Notes: generated by a model not told the origin, from the sequence alone. Counted from the stretch's first letter, positions 22,671 to 34,774 are shown. The stretch: 64,000 nucleotides of DNA from Mastigias papua (GCA_964019165.1 OZ025282.1:12978229-13042228); one strand, 5' to 3'. Numbers and translations are program-made.

Positions 22671-23129
22671 TGCCTCAGGTACAAACATTTCTGTGTCAGC
22701 AAACGGAAAATTCCAGAACCGCAACAACTTCCACCCACAAGTAATGAGCTTGTACAGCATTATAAACGTGTTGCATATGCCACAGGGGCAGTTAAAAGGG
22801 CTATTGAGCAGAACCTGGGTGTTTCATCTCTACTTGGTTTAGGATGGAAAACAGAAAATCATACCATTAAAATCGAATGGGTGACAGAAAGCCCAACGCC
22901 AGAATCAATACTCGAGTCAATTACGTGGTGCTGTAAAAGTTGTAAATACACTACACAGGGTTGTGCTTGCCTCAACCACGGCCTTAGATGAACAAACATA
23001 TGTGGTTGCACAATTCGGAACAACGATGGTGAAGAGGATAATTACGACAGTAGCGAAGATGAGGCAGCTGAGGATTACAATGATGAAGACTTTGAAAGGA
23101 GTGAAGACCAAAGAAAAGCGAAACGATAA
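22671..23129 (+). pseudogene. C-terminal part of a cysteine-rich (CXC-like) element protein
   Basis: One frame runs from 22671 to a TAA at 23127-23129 with a single internal TGA. It contains LPPTSNELVQHYKRVAYATG, LLGLGWKTENHTIKIEW and a cysteine cluster CCKSCK..GCAC, followed after the stop by NICGCT. It ends in a very acidic tail (EEDNYDSSEDEAAEDYND). This layout is familiar from large, many-copy cnidarian proteins of unknown function whose C-terminus carries a CXC/tesmin-like metal-binding cluster. The internal stop replaces an expected cysteine codon. Upstream coding (22370-22670) is too decayed to follow. Position between long TIRs suggests it is the element's own protein rather than a host gene. 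Confidence 0.6.
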
Positions 23130-23949
23130 TTTGTGTTCTCCTAGCTGTCAATTTTTGTGCTCACTCTAGTGTTCACTACAATATGACAGAAGCTAATAAG
23201 TAATTTTAAACTTTCTTTCCTATCCAAATGTTATAAATGAATTTGAAGTTGTCAATTCAAATATTTACATGCCTATTCATGTTAAAAGCAGAAGTCACAA
23301 TTTGAATGCTCTCCTGTAAATTGCTCTTTGGTACCAACTTCAAGACACCCATCGCTTCCCCTTTATTAGCTTTTGAAAATTTTTCCAGCCAACCAAATAT
23401 TGTTGAGACCCCCCAGGCAATTAATTTTAACAGATTTTAAAAGACTTATTGCGTAAGGTAGATGAACCACGCATAACACTTGTTAGGAAGAATCGCTTGT
23501 TCATCAATTTTTTAAATTTTCTGACTGTTGAAAATTTTGGCTGAACAGACTGCCACACAAGGTTCTATGTTCATAACTACAGCATCGTTTTGTTGATATT
23601 GTTCAAATTGATTTTTCATTGTTACTCGTTGCATCAAAATATTGAAGCAGTAATTGCTAAGGAATTTTACTACTTAATAGAGAATGCAAACCACCTTAGA
23701 ATACCTGTTTAAATCCATTTTTCAATGTGATCGTATAAATCTGATCTCCACTAATTCTAACCACCCTAATTGAATTTTCAATATAATTCCAAACCCCCCT
23801 TTAATTCCTACCCCAAACCATTAATGTCTAAGAGTACAGCTCCAATAAGCAAACACTACAAGTATATCAATATGTCATGGCCTTACAGGCTAAGAGTTCC
23901 TTTATTCTCCCTGGCAGTTTTATTTTTGCCTAAAATCATATAATTTATT

Positions 23950-24441
23950 TGTGCGGAATGTAATTCCGTATATGTTGGTGAAACATCCCGACACATATCA
24001 ACTCGTGTTCGTGAGCATCTTTTCTCAGATAAGAATTCTCATATATTTAAACATCTCCAAAGTTCTAATGCCTGTAAAAGTGCTTGTAATGAGACCTGTT
24101 TTAAAGTTATAGATTCAGCTAGAACACACTATCAGCTGAAGATTAAAGAGGCTCTGCATATTATGTGGGAGGGACCCAGCCTTAATAAACAGGTTCAGCA
24201 CTATAATTTCTCATTAGCTTTCTAACTCTTGTGTAACGGTTCTTGTTCTCTTCTTTTTTCGAATAGTTTTTTCGCTTGATCTTCGATTGACTTTACAACG
24301 CATATTCTATTAGTATTCATTGTTAATTTCAGTAACTGACGATGGATTTGAGTAAATCCGAAACATGTTTTACAAATTGAAATCAATTGTCGTGTTTTTG
24401 AAATATCTATTAATTTATTTTTTCGCATCATTTCTGACTTA
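23950..24441 (+). mobile_element. 5'-truncated Penelope-like element, 11-bp duplication
   Basis: TATAATTTATT flanks the insert exactly (23939-23949 and 24442-24452). The insert opens in frame inside the GIY-YIG endonuclease domain of a Penelope-like retroelement: CAECNSVYVGETSRHISTRV, then VIDSARTHYQLKIKEALHI and a stop at about 24223-24225. The remaining ~215 bp is 3' UTR and includes a CTGACGA...GAAAC arrangement (about 24335-24370). The 5' truncation shows it arrived by target-primed reverse transcription. Confidence 0.75.
24336..24380 (+). ncRNA. Candidate hammerhead-like motif in Penelope 3' UTR
   Basis: GTAA-CTGACGA is followed by a six-pair stem (GGATTT / AAATCC, loop GAGT), then GAAAC-AT-GTT and TTAC, which can pair with GTAA. 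This has the parts of a type I hammerhead, but there is an unpaired T between CTGACGA and stem II and stem III is only two pairs. It could be chance. Confidence 0.3.
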
Positions 24442-24774
24442 TATAATTTATTGCTTTAGACTACCTAACTAGCTATAATAAATGACTTTTGGTCGGCTTA
24501 ATTTCCTTATTTGTTCATACCTTCAAGTTTTCTACCTAAAGATATACGTCGGGAGTACCATGACATTCATTTTCAAAATGGCGCTCAATGATTGTATATG
24601 GCCTAAATCGAGTAATAGTCAAATGAGTTGGACGGGTGTTTTAAGAAAGTTGAACACGTTCCAACCTCTTGAATCATGAATACTAACACAAAAGGCATGT
24701 TTTAAAGTTGAAATGGAAATGCCCGCAAATTTTTCCAGTGTGCACATAATGTTTGCCCCGTAGCGCCCTGACTA

Positions 24775-27120
24775 TTAAGAAAGCATTCGTTGTGTCCCCA
24801 GTTCAGCCACTGGTCGCTTATTTGGATGTTTCACTGGCGATGTGTGTAATATGTTATTTCACCAATATGATTGTGAAATCTGTCAGTGTACTCATATTGT
24901 CATTGTGTATATGGCGTTGACTGTGTTGTATTATTTGTACACGGTTGGTATCTGTTTATTGTATGATGTGTTGATTGGTACACTGTGTGTCGAGTAATGT
25001 AACCTATGTTGAGGTAGATTTTAGTTCAGTTGTGATTCGGACATGAAGAAGTAAGAACGCAAACTCGTCTCTATCTGTGTACATTCTGCACTACATGTGC
25101 AGTCTAACGTGCAGTCAAATCACTTTAAGTTGTTTACGAAATTAATTCTTACGATGCATTGAGTGGAATTGGGCGAGATGAAACCCCACCCCCTAACTGG
25201 GAACAGGTGGGTATTGGTATTGTAATGTGGGTAAAACCTGACAAATGCCCCACTATTTGGGGCATATTTTGTGGAGAACAGGACCCGTTGAGGAAATGTT
25301 GACTCCAAATTAAGACGTTTTGAATAGCAACAGACCCAATAAGAAAGGAAAGTGAAATCAATAACTTATGTACACTTGCTTTCTCCTTTGGGAGCTCTTC
25401 ATGAGGTTTCATTGAAATTTGCGACGCTATGGGCACTACGGCGAACACCACTCTAATTACATTCGTAGTTTAATGTTTTTGTAACAATTTTATAACTATT
25501 TGTGTCTCTATGTTAAGTGTAATTCTTAGGATTGTTATGTATGTCGTTATTGTAAACCTTATGAGAATAAAAAACATACCTGAACGTGCGGTGGCAGCTA
25601 TCTTAAATGAAGCATATTTGCGTATTGGATTACTTAGAAGTCATTGTAGGCGACAATGGCAACCATCGTAGATTTCAAACTACAAATCGCCACCTAAAAC
25701 TACAAATCACTACATTGCTCCGTGGAACTGCCAGAATGTGTCAAGCCTCCTGCAGACACAAAAGCTGCAAAATGGGCAATAGATCCTCATCAATGCCCCA
25801 CATGTTGCTAGGTAGGGTGGGATGGGGGTGGGGGTTCAATTGACCTCTGCACAATAGTGCAGGAAAACTTATTCAATCAGTTACCCATTTCCCCTTCAAT
25901 TTAGCTATCGCGAAGGTCCTCTTTCGACCGATAGTGGCAAGCAACTCAATATAAACTCTAAAGACCCTGTGTACATGCCATAATGACCCGATTAAGCTCC
26001 GGGGGCTTATTTGTCAGAACCAATTTTACGAGTGGGGCTTACTCGAGGAGGGCGGGGGGCTTTTTCGAGGGAAGGCTTGTTGCGTCTAGAGGTCCACAGT
26101 TCTGCGGAAGACAATATCTTATATCATATTTTCACTATAAAATACTTTGTTTTAAATGTAAATCTTGATGGAATCAAGGAGGAGAAAGCTAAACAGTTTT
26201 TCTCGTCAGTGCACTGCAGTGGGGGCTTATTTGTTAGAAATCATCCTGGAGGTAGAGCCTTATCATGGACAGCGAGGCGGGGCTGGGGACTGTAACTCCC
26301 GCTTTTTCTGGGAACTGTTATTTATTATAGCTTATATGATATATTATATTGGAGCCCTTTCTAATTCTAAGCAAAGTTTCGCGGAGCATTGCCAATGAGC
26401 AGGAATCAACAGTTAAGCAATTCACTTGGCCTAGACTGCATTGGATTATTTTCAGAACAAATTCTGTTTGTAAGATGCTTGCTAATACGTTGATCGATTT
26501 GAGATGAAGAACAGAAGTGAAATTTTTGATGAACGAAACAGGCCTAATAGGTAAGTCAGTCAAGCAGGTTGATGAAACAAAAGGAAAAGGAGGAAAAGGA
26601 AGTTGGCGATGTTCGAAGTCTAGTAGTGGTCAAAGGTGTTTAAAAGTAAACCAAATATCTTGTTTAAAGCAAAGATTAAAATAAGGGACCATTTCAGGGA
26701 AAGGAATGTTCATTCTCTTTAAAACAGTAGGGAAAGGAGAAATGCCTCTTTTAAAAAGATCAATATACTCAATGAATTCTAACATCATCAGCTTGTAATT
26801 TGAAGCGGATGTTATTTAAACAGGCTATCAGAATGGACAAATGCACTATGATTAGAGCAGGGTTAGAATCCAGAAACACAGCTAACTCTAAATCCTGATA
26901 ATGCTTTGCTGAAGTTATCAATGCCCCTCCAATATCTTTCTAGACAAAAGTTAAGCAATTCATTGCAACATTTCGAAAAGAAGAAACAGAGTTAGGGTTT
27001 TATCAGTTATTGGAGCATAGAGCTTATAATAATACATTTTTTTCTTTTTTATTTACAGTTGGTAATAAGGTAGTTATTCTGATAGTAAAAACTAATAAAA
27101 ACCAACTAACAGAGACATAA
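24775..27120. other. No recognised gene
   Basis: I see no conserved coding text. The word GGGGGCTTATTTGT occurs at about 26000 and 26219 in otherwise different context, and may mark small unrelated MITE fragments. The LINE 3' end begins near 27120. Confidence 0.45.
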
Positions 27121-27140
27121 TTACAATACTTATTGAAATT

Positions 27141-29230
27141 TTATGAGCAAATAGTGCAGTTGCAGACTTCATTAGACCAGTTATTAATGTTCCTGATGAA
27201 TGCGGAGGCTGTATTGCTGCTCTTAATTACATCAGGTGTACTGTTCCAAAGCGTGCTACCCCTCAGAGATATTGAGTTCGTGCCAAAGGACGCTGTCAAT
27301 GCCTTGGGGTGTATGAGAATGTCTTTACTTCTTAAATGGTAATTAACTTCTTTCGTTGTAAATAACACCCACAAGAAGGAAGGGTTTTGATGATTGAGAC
27401 ATTTATTAACTCAATCATGAGCATCTGCAAGTTCTGAGCATGAATAGTTTTTTCGTTGTTTTTAACGAGCAACTCAACGAATGGAGCATCATAGTCTCTC
27501 AATAGGACGCGAAGTGCTCTTTTGTGAGACCTGTTGATTTCCTTATTAGCAATTTTTCCACAAAACATCCAAATGAGGGAGAATACCTGAGGTATGACAT
27601 AACAAAGGAATTATAAAGCATGCATTTAGGTGGTTCAATTTAGCAACTCTGGAAAGAGCACTAATATTCCTGTTTGCTTTAAGCAGAGAGATTTAACATG
27701 TTCATCAAACTTCAGTTTAGAATCAATGATAATGCCCAGTAATTTGACTTTATCAGCGGTTTTAATGACCACCTCATCTATCTCCATGCAAAGTTTGCAG
27801 TCATTACCCAAGCCCATAAACATAACTTGAAAGCTGGATGGGTTTGCAACCATTATATTAGATTCAAACCGGATGAGAGTCTTTTGTAGGTCATTCTCCA
27901 GCATTGAAATCACTCTCTCTAATTTGATATCAAACGCAAATAGAGTATTATCATCAGCAAAATTGCATAATTTGGAGTCCTCTACAAAGAAAGTAAGATC
28001 GTTTATATAGATGTTAAATAGTAGAGGACCTATCACTGATCCTTGTGGTACACCTGATGTGATCTCAAGCCAAAAGCTATACGTAGAGTTTATTTTGACT
28101 CGCGGTTTCCGAGATGTTAGGTAGTCGAAAATAAGTCTCAGACTATCAATTCCAAAGCCATATGCCTCAAGTTTTGCTATTAGAAGTCCATGAGATGTAC
28201 AATCAAAGCTTTGGAAAGGTCCATGATCACCAATCCAACTATTCATCTATTGTCAAGGCTTTTTGGCACTGCTCAACAAGTCTTATAAGAGCATGTTGTG
28301 GGCTATGGCACTCTCGAATTGCACAAAGTAAATTGGAGAATTTGGTAACCATAGAGTGTAAAATTTGTTGCGAGAGCACCCTTTTATAAATCTTAGAAAG
28401 TGAAGATAGTGCACTTATTGGACGGAAATTTTCCTTAATGGAATTGTCTCCCGTCTTGAAAATTGGAAGATTATTTAATTAAGAATTTCAGGGAAGGTAT
28501 TGATGCTTATAGCATTGTTAATAAAATAAGTAATCTCCCTATAGCAGGCATTTGATGCTAGTGTAAGTTTCTCAGTTGGTACAGCCCCACTTGTCTTTTT
28601 TTGGAGGGATCCAGCTTGTTGATCTCACTGAAAACAAGAGTAGGGTCAACAGCTGAGAATTCAAAGTATTCATTATTAGAATCCCTCTCTTTGATCTTTA
28701 GAACTCTAGGGTGACTGGCATATTTTTGTATAGCATCACAAACGATGTTCCCTGTATGCTGTATTGGGGGAGTAGGGAAACTCGGAATGTTCAGGGAGTC
28801 AGTTATGGTAGCAAAATACTCGTTAAAATATTGCTAATTTCCTTGTCATCTTTTATATTTCTATCATTGTCAATCAATACAATATTTTCATTAACCATAC
28901 TATTTGAGAACAGGGGCTTAATCTTTTTCCAGAACGATTTGATGTCCTTGGTAGCTTTTATATCAAGATTTTCATAATGCTAGCGCTTAGTACGCTTGTT
29001 TAATTGTACAACTAAATTACGCTGCTGACGATACCTCTGAATGTCCAAAATATTTCTAGTTTTAGTCGATCTATTTTTCAGTCTGGTTCTCAACATGATT
29101 GCCTTTCTCAGTGCCTTGGACATATGAGGCTTATTTTTACCTCGAATTGGGATAGTTTAGAAGGGTGCATGTTTATTTAATGTTTTGTCAAATAATTTTC
29201 TAAATGAATCTATCCTGTCGAGGTTCTCTT
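27141..29230 (-). pseudogene. LINE reverse transcriptase, decayed 3' half of ORF2
   Basis: This is the RT part of a non-LTR retrotransposon (CR1/Jockey-like by motif). Reading down the minus strand: the N-terminal RT lead (about 29200-28700), NFRPISALSSLSKIYKRV near 28430-28370, then an open stretch 28246-27635 with SGVPQGSVIGPLLFNIYIND and the catalytic FADDNT box. It is followed by the thumb (LLGIIIDSKLKFDEHV), a CGKIANKEINRSHKRALRVL segment (27568-27332) and a C-terminal NYHLRSKDILI...SLRGSTLWNSTPDVIKSS (27374-27141) ending in a cysteine pair. Many stops and shifts break it. It matches in order the endonuclease piece upstream at 30600-31935. Confidence 0.8.
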
Positions 29231-29560
29231 TTATGTAAACTGATTCCACAACACTTAAATGAAAGGACGATCTTGTTTCCCAATTATCACACAATTATCT
29301 TTTATATATATATTGGTGCATCACGGTTTATTAACAAGATGTTTTGCTATGACCGAATCAAATTTCATTTTTAGATTCACGTTTCTACACATACGATGTG
29401 GCTGCTCTCTAACTCTATTATTGTTCCTCCTGAGGCTCGCAGGAACACAATTGTTTTGTTCTTGTTGCTAGTCTCTGGGTGGTCTCTTCGCATCTGCATT
29501 TTGATTCATTTAATTTTCAAATATTTAAGGAGGGTAGCCCTTCAGCAATGCTGATTTTCA
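29230..29560 (-). mobile_element. Penelope-like 3' fragment
   Basis: The minus strand encodes REQPHRMCRNVNLKMKFDS and IGKQDRPF, the region just after the GIY-YIG core. It matches the fuller copy at 42813-43262 (REQPPRMCKNSNPKMNSES). The shared nucleotide edge CACTTAAATGAAAGGACGATCTTG corresponds to 42899-42923. It interrupts the LINE. Confidence 0.65.
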
Positions 29561-29699
29561 AGGGACCCTCCGTTACAGAATTTACAAGATTAAAATGTAC
29601 TTTAGATAAACTAAACTATGCTAGTACAGGTAAAATTTCTAAAAATATTTATAAGAAAAATGCCTAGATTAAACAATGGATATTTACAATGAAGGAAAT

Positions 29700-30540
29700 A
29701 GAAGGAATAGAAGTAAGAAGACAAATGCTACAGATTTTCTAGATAGGATTAATCATATTCTTTGCTTAAAGGTATTCAGGGAGGATGATAGCTTTCTCAC
29801 AGCAGAGAGACCATGCACGCCTTAGCGCCTCTATATGAGAAACGTTTTTGTACATTATTCGAGTTTTTCTTTGGTAGTCTTAAAGTCAGTAGCTGTGTTC
29901 CTTAGGTTCCTCAATGTTAGCTGGGACGTCCTTGTGAAAAGTTTGCTCATATTCTGGGAGTAGCTCATGAAGCGATTTGAAAAATGATATCAGATTCATT
30001 AGTAATTAGTTCATCTATGGTCTTCCAACCAAGTCTTTTAACAAGAGGTGGGCCTGGGGAATCAAATTTGCTGCCAGTTACAATTCGGGACGCACGAATT
30101 TGTAATTTTGTAACTAATGAATTTCAGTCGTACCACAACACCCTCAAACTGATCAATAGTTGCGGAAGTGTGGCTCAGCAATCCAAGTTTATAAGGTCTT
30201 ATGAGTTTGTTCTGGTAGAAGGGACTTTAGATGCCATATCAAGTCAATTGCCTTTGAGACCTTAGACGAAACTGTCTTAATGTGTGCCCTCCATCTAAGC
30301 CGTTGTCAAATTGCACACCAAGATATTTAGCTTGTTCAACACCCTCAAGCTCGTTCTTTCGAATCTTTAACTTCAGAGCTTCATTATTGTTGTCTAGAGC
30401 TTTATACTTAGGTTTTGTAGAAATAAGTATAGAGTGAGTTTTCAAGACATTAGGCTAAAATTTGTGTTCATTGCGTTACAGATAGCCTTTTTGCAGACAT
30501 TTGCATTATCAAAATTTATAAGCCAATCAATATTGCAGGA
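29700..30540 (-). pseudogene. 3' part of a second, different LINE RT
   Basis: The open piece 30445-30239 reads VLKTHSILIS, then KYLGVQFDNGLDG, the thumb-side KYLG block of CR1/L2-type RTs. Downstream, in broken frames, are YMSKLFTRTSQLTLRNLRNT and LNTFKQRI, then a stop near 29736; this is a usual LINE C-terminus. It does not match the RT at 27.1-29.2 kb, so it is a separate 5'-truncated insert. Confidence 0.65.
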
Positions 30541-30599
30541 GTTAGATCTTTTGTTCAAAGTTCATTGACTGTTTTCCAAGTTTCTTTCATATTCCCCGT

Positions 30600-31935
30600 A
30601 CATTCAGAAAGTTTCGTGGTGAAAGATTGCCGCTTTAGGTGGACATTAAAAGAAGTGATCCTATTACTTGATGCCGATATGCATCCATGAGAATGGTTGA
30701 TTTGTTTCTAAGGGCAGCTGTTGTTAATCTATCCATAGCCAGAATCAGATGTTTCAAATTTTTTTCAATCCAAGGAGAATATTTCTCAAATACACCCATT
30801 TTTTTTAAGGGAGCATGGTTTTCAATTATAAGGGAGAACAAGGACGACCAATCATTGACGAGATTATGTCTTCACTGAAGTTTTTGGTATTACGAGTTTT
30901 TATCTTTTTATAATTTTTACAACCGTTCCATTGAATTTTCGAATAAAAGAGATCATATGGTGATCACTCAAAGAACCTTCTTGGACTCCGGCTTTTATAA
31001 TGTTTTTGGTACATATCGTGGCAACGCGGTCAATTATTGTGTCAGTTTGCAGGGTAACTCTTGCCGGCACCTTATCAAGCTACACTACATTGAACAGATC
31101 ATGGACAATAGCCAATTGCCTAGCATTGTTATCTATTAGCTGACCACTTGGTGTCTTGGTAAAATCACAGCTCGTATCATCATGAAAGATCATTTCCTTG
31201 CCCTCTCTATCTAGGTACGCTAGAACTTTTTCCAGCTTGTCAAAGGACCCGACGGGATCCCTGGGTGGTAGGTACCTGCAATTATAAAATAAGGCTTGCT
31301 CCTTATTGGTTCCATGTCTATACATAGGAGTTCTAGAGTAGCGGAGGGTACATCATCCCTATGCTTGACTTTGATTGATTCTCTAGTGTAAACTAGTACC
31401 CCTCCTCCGTTGCATGTCCTATCAAGGCAGAACTGCTGTTAACCTCGGATATTCCACAATTCTATTGGGATTTTCCTGTCAAGCTTTGCTTCATTTGAAG
31501 CAAAAACAGGGATGGAGAGGCCATTTAGCAGCAGTTAAACCTCATCTAGAGAATTACACAAGACTATTTACATTCAGGGAAGCTATTGCCAAGCCTTTCC
31601 TAAATCCTAGATGCTGCTGATACAAGCCAACACCAGCTCTGGAGTACTGGGAAGCATCATCCTTCCCTGAAACTATAGAGAGGGGTAGTGACTTTTGAAT
31701 TGTTTGTACCCCGGGTGACGAACTAATATCACCCACACCTTGTATGAGCTAAAAGCTTACTGGCAAACAAGCGATGTCCCTCCGGGGTGAGACGCATACC
31801 GCCAGAATCCAAATGTCTGAAGGCGATATTTCCATGTTCTATGAAATCCCACCCCTTCGTAGGACAGTACCGCTTGAGTGCCAGCTTTGCCTGAACTACA
31901 TTATCGTTTTTTGTTGGATCATACCTTTGCATCAA
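30600..31935 (-). pseudogene. LINE 5' region: SGNH-like and endonuclease remnants
   Basis: The start (31935-31730) reads YCPTKGWDFIEHGNI and LTPEGHRLFASKL, like the end of the SGNH/GDSL-type domain found upstream of EN in some CR1-like LINEs. Then LAIASLNVNSLV (about 31590-31554) opens the APE-type endonuclease. Later parts read VLAYLDREGKEMIFHDDTSCDF and VQEGSLSDHHMI (SDH motif near 30960). Numerous stops occur. It is the likely 5' half of the LINE whose RT lies at 27.1-29.2 kb. Confidence 0.65.
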
Positions 31936-32179
31936 AATTCATAGACCACAAAATGTTTGAGTGGTAGGAACAGTACCAACGGACTAGTAATTTTTTTATT
32001 GGAATCCTGTCCATTCTCTCTTTGAAGCTAGTATTCAAATTGTATTTGCTTGTTTTGTTGGAAACCCCAATAGCCCAGTGTTTGTTCCTGTCGTGATGGG
32101 CAGAGTAACAGTTGCAATGTGAGTTAGTATCTTTTAGCTAATATAGAAAAAGGTAATGTTATGATGTTTCTCGTGACAG

Positions 32180-32476
32180 ACACTGCAACTGTGCTGCAGC
32201 TTGATAGATCAAAGCACGCTCCATTTAAGATTGCCATGTTCGGAGAGAATTTAAAGATATTCTGCAGATTGCCGAAAGACAAAGAAAGTCGGAGATTTTA
32301 TCAGTATAAATGGACTAAAGATGGGAAAGTTCTCGCTGACACTACTCGTTACAAAATAAAGAGATTTGAATTCTTAAGAATACGCTCAGCAAGGCAGAGT
32401 GATTCTGGCATATACAAATGTGAGGTTAAAACCGAACATGGCATTGATTCACTGACAACCAAACTCAATATAGTGT
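32180..32476 (+). CDS. Immunoglobulin-like domain exon (I-set), host gene
   Basis: This 297-bp exon encodes one complete Ig-like domain of an extracellular receptor or adhesion protein. It begins after an acceptor TTTCTCGTGACAG and ends before the strong donor GTAAGT at 32477. Both borders are phase 1, the classic symmetric Ig exon. The first disulphide Cys is in LKIFCRL, the Trp in YKWTKDGK and the second Cys in SDSGIYKCEV. LRIRSARQSDSGIYKC is the usual L-x-I...DSGxYxC strand. The WTKDGK...RYKIK...LRI pattern recalls FGFR-type Ig domains, but other Ig receptors are possible. No stop or frameshift is present, in contrast to the surrounding relics. A second phase-1 Ig exon lies at 53117 on the same strand. 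Confidence 0.8.
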
Positions 32477-32664
32477 GTAAGTAATATGTATCTCATTATG
32501 ACTTTTGTTCCATAACAATCAGCAGTTAATATGAAAAGATTGAGAGTCCTAAACTATAGAATACAGGTATAGATAACGGTGAGTAGAACTGAATTGAGAT
32601 TTAAACTATATTGGCTCTGTTGGTAAGGCCAAACTATGAAACATTTGTCGGAGAGATTCCAAAT

Positions 32665-32702
32665 AAATTGTTGTTGTTGTTGTTATTGTTCTTGTTCTTA
32701 TT
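32665..32702 (+). repeat. AATAAATTGTTG(TTG)n tail
   Basis: Following CCAAATAAA is a run of TTG units decaying to TTCTTGTTC. Such tails end many animal LINEs and SINEs. A similar AATAAATTGTTGTTGTT lies at 61637. The element body upstream was not recognised. Confidence 0.4.
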
Positions 32703-33399
32703 GGTGTCAATTTTTAAAGAACCCAGAACACCTGTACAAAAGTGCAAAGCACTTCTGTGTCTACTTTGCTCGAGTCAATGGATGGTAATTAATATAGAAA
32801 CGGAAACGGGGGAAGCATAGTGATATGTCCTTTATTCCAATAAATAATGTCACTTGCATATACTATGTAGTTTTAACTCATGCTTAATTTGGATTTTGTC
32901 CGTTTAATGATTTCTCTTTCATATCTCCAGTATTTATAACTCGCGCTCAATTCTTCTGTTGCCTGTTTTAGTAGTTTCACTTTCATATCCATATATTCAC
33001 TTTCACTTTCATATGTATATCTGACCAATGCTCGCTTATTTTTTTGCCCATTTAGCAATAGCAATAATATAATAATAACAAGTTTAATAATTTTTACCGG
33101 TAACTTAGCTATGTACAAAATACATCGAAGATAATCTAAGCCAACTCCTAACAGTAATAAACAACATAGCTGTGTACAAGATTAAGATTACAAATAAATT
33201 TTATAAGATAAGCAGAACTAAAAGAGGTGAGATATAAAAGAACCCAGTGATAGTATATAGAGTCAGCGCACACGGCACTGACAATAGGGAATCTAATTTC
33301 AAATTTTTATTTTGAATTTTTTGAAGGAAGTAAATTGGTTTATGTCCTTTAAGTCCTTAAAATCATTGGCTTGACAAATGCAGGAGTATTGTTTTCCTC

Positions 33400-33900
33400 T
33401 TCTTTTCTCCAAACTCTTAATTGTCTTGAATCATTTTGCAGCCCAAACCTGCACTCATGGAACAAATCAGATCAGCGCAGTCAGCCTGACTCCATCCCTC
33501 GACGGCCTTTGCCTACTGAACGCGTTGACGAAGATTAATTTTTGTCATCGATGATGATTTTTGTCTCATGCGGCTTGAAAAGCCATAATTTAGACTTTTT
33601 TGCAACTAAATATTTTTATTAAAGGTTCAAACCTAATACATTGCAGCACTCTCAATAAAGACCTTTCATGTCTTGACGTCTTAAACTTCTCTGGTGTAAC
33701 AGCCCTTGGCAGATTTTTTACGGTTCTAAATTTAGAGAGCTTTTTCCATACAGCGAAAGCTGCATTCTTTGAGCAGGAAACAGTAGTTGCAATTTCTTGA
33801 CAGTTTTTGCTATTTTTCGTAAAGAACAATCTTCAAACGCTTCTCGTGTGATAGTTCATGACGTTTAATAACTCCCATGTTCATATTTCTGGCCTAGAAG
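33400..33900 (-). pseudogene. Tc1-like transposase relic
   Basis: The open part 33829-33590 reads EIATTVSCSKNAAFAVWKKL and TVKNLPRAVTPEKFKTSRHE. These are the paired-like HTH and the NLPRxGRP-type linker of Tc1 transposases. Upstream RHELSHEKRLKIVLYEK near 33870-33830 fits the start. Downstream (33520-33400) fragments of the catalytic part are visible only in shifted frames. No termini were found. Confidence 0.55.
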
Positions 33901-34540
33901 ACTTTAAGGTTAGTCTTTTTCGAATATTGTGGTGCAACAGAAATAATTCGAAAGATAAACAATGTCTTATAAAAATTTCATGGTAGTTGTCTGTTGTCGT
34001 ATTTGACGAGAGAGAATCATATGCATGTTTTTTAAGGCTTTTAATATAAACGTCCTTTGACACTTCGAATCGTCCCAACACTTTTTGGGTGGTAGTGTAG
34101 TTGTCATCCCGTATGTGATCGTTTTTACTCTACTTCGAGTAATGTCTCCTCTATTTCTCCTGTATTCTAAATCCTGCTCAAATGTTCTTTTCTCTATTTC
34201 ATGATGCCACTTGTATATATCATGTAGGAGATTTTCGATATTTCATTGTTACTCGCTCTTCCCATTTGTCTTGGATGCTATCTCTTAATGTGCTCTTTAA
34301 GTGCATTCTTTATAAAATATACATTTTGTCTGATCCTCGTTAACTTCTTTGATTTCTAAATCTCTTACATATCTGTATCCAATATGATTCATTTCGTTAC
34401 ACTTTTCTTTTCATCTTTGTCTGATATTCTGGCACATGCTATGCCTCATGCACTTCATAAATCAAATTCCATCCTGATATCAGAACCAAGTCAGAGCACA
34501 GTGCTAATCAGACTATTAGTCTGAATTACCCCTTTGTCAT

Positions 34541-34770
34541 ACAATAGTCATTTGAAAGTCCTGGGACAATTTGCACATCTTGCACTCTGGAATGAACTCA
34601 TCCCCTCCCCCCTCACGCAATATTGGTTTTTGGAATAAGTGCATGCGATAATGTGAAATTTTGCGTGTATATCAACTTCAAGTGTCCCACAAACGAACCA
34701 ACAAAATTCTAGGGGGGATGGGGGTGCGTGTTTGTTGCAACGATGACAATATGTAGAGTAATGAGGATTT
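34541..34770 (+). mobile_element. Family A fragment, left end
   Basis: CAATAGTCATTTGAAAGTCC and the following ~220 bp match the 278-bp family A unit, including CTAGGGGGGATGGGGG and GACAATATGTAGAG. The right end is missing. The Penelope fragment begins at once. Confidence 0.6.
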
Positions 34771-34774
34771 TTAT

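Larger units (their letters stand above)
21157..24772. mobile_element. DNA transposon with ~395-bp TIRs and a CXC-type gene tail
   Basis: The left TIR runs about 21157-21552. The right TIR is its inverse, split into 23858-23949 and 24453-24772 by a Penelope fragment. The ends read TCAGGGCGCTATGG / TCAGGGCGCTACGG, and the right arm has about 14 extra bases near its end. Arms agree over long blocks, such as GCGGGCATTTCCATTTCAAC. Between them lies a decayed plus-strand cysteine-rich protein tail (22671-23129). No target duplication could be fixed. It starts 11 bp beyond the hAT-like element's right target copy. Confidence 0.7.
23858..24772 (-). repeat. Right TIR, interrupted at 23950-24441
   Basis: The arm is continuous with the left TIR once the Penelope insert and one copy of its 11-bp duplication are skipped. 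This gives the order of events: the TIR element first, Penelope later. Confidence 0.65.
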
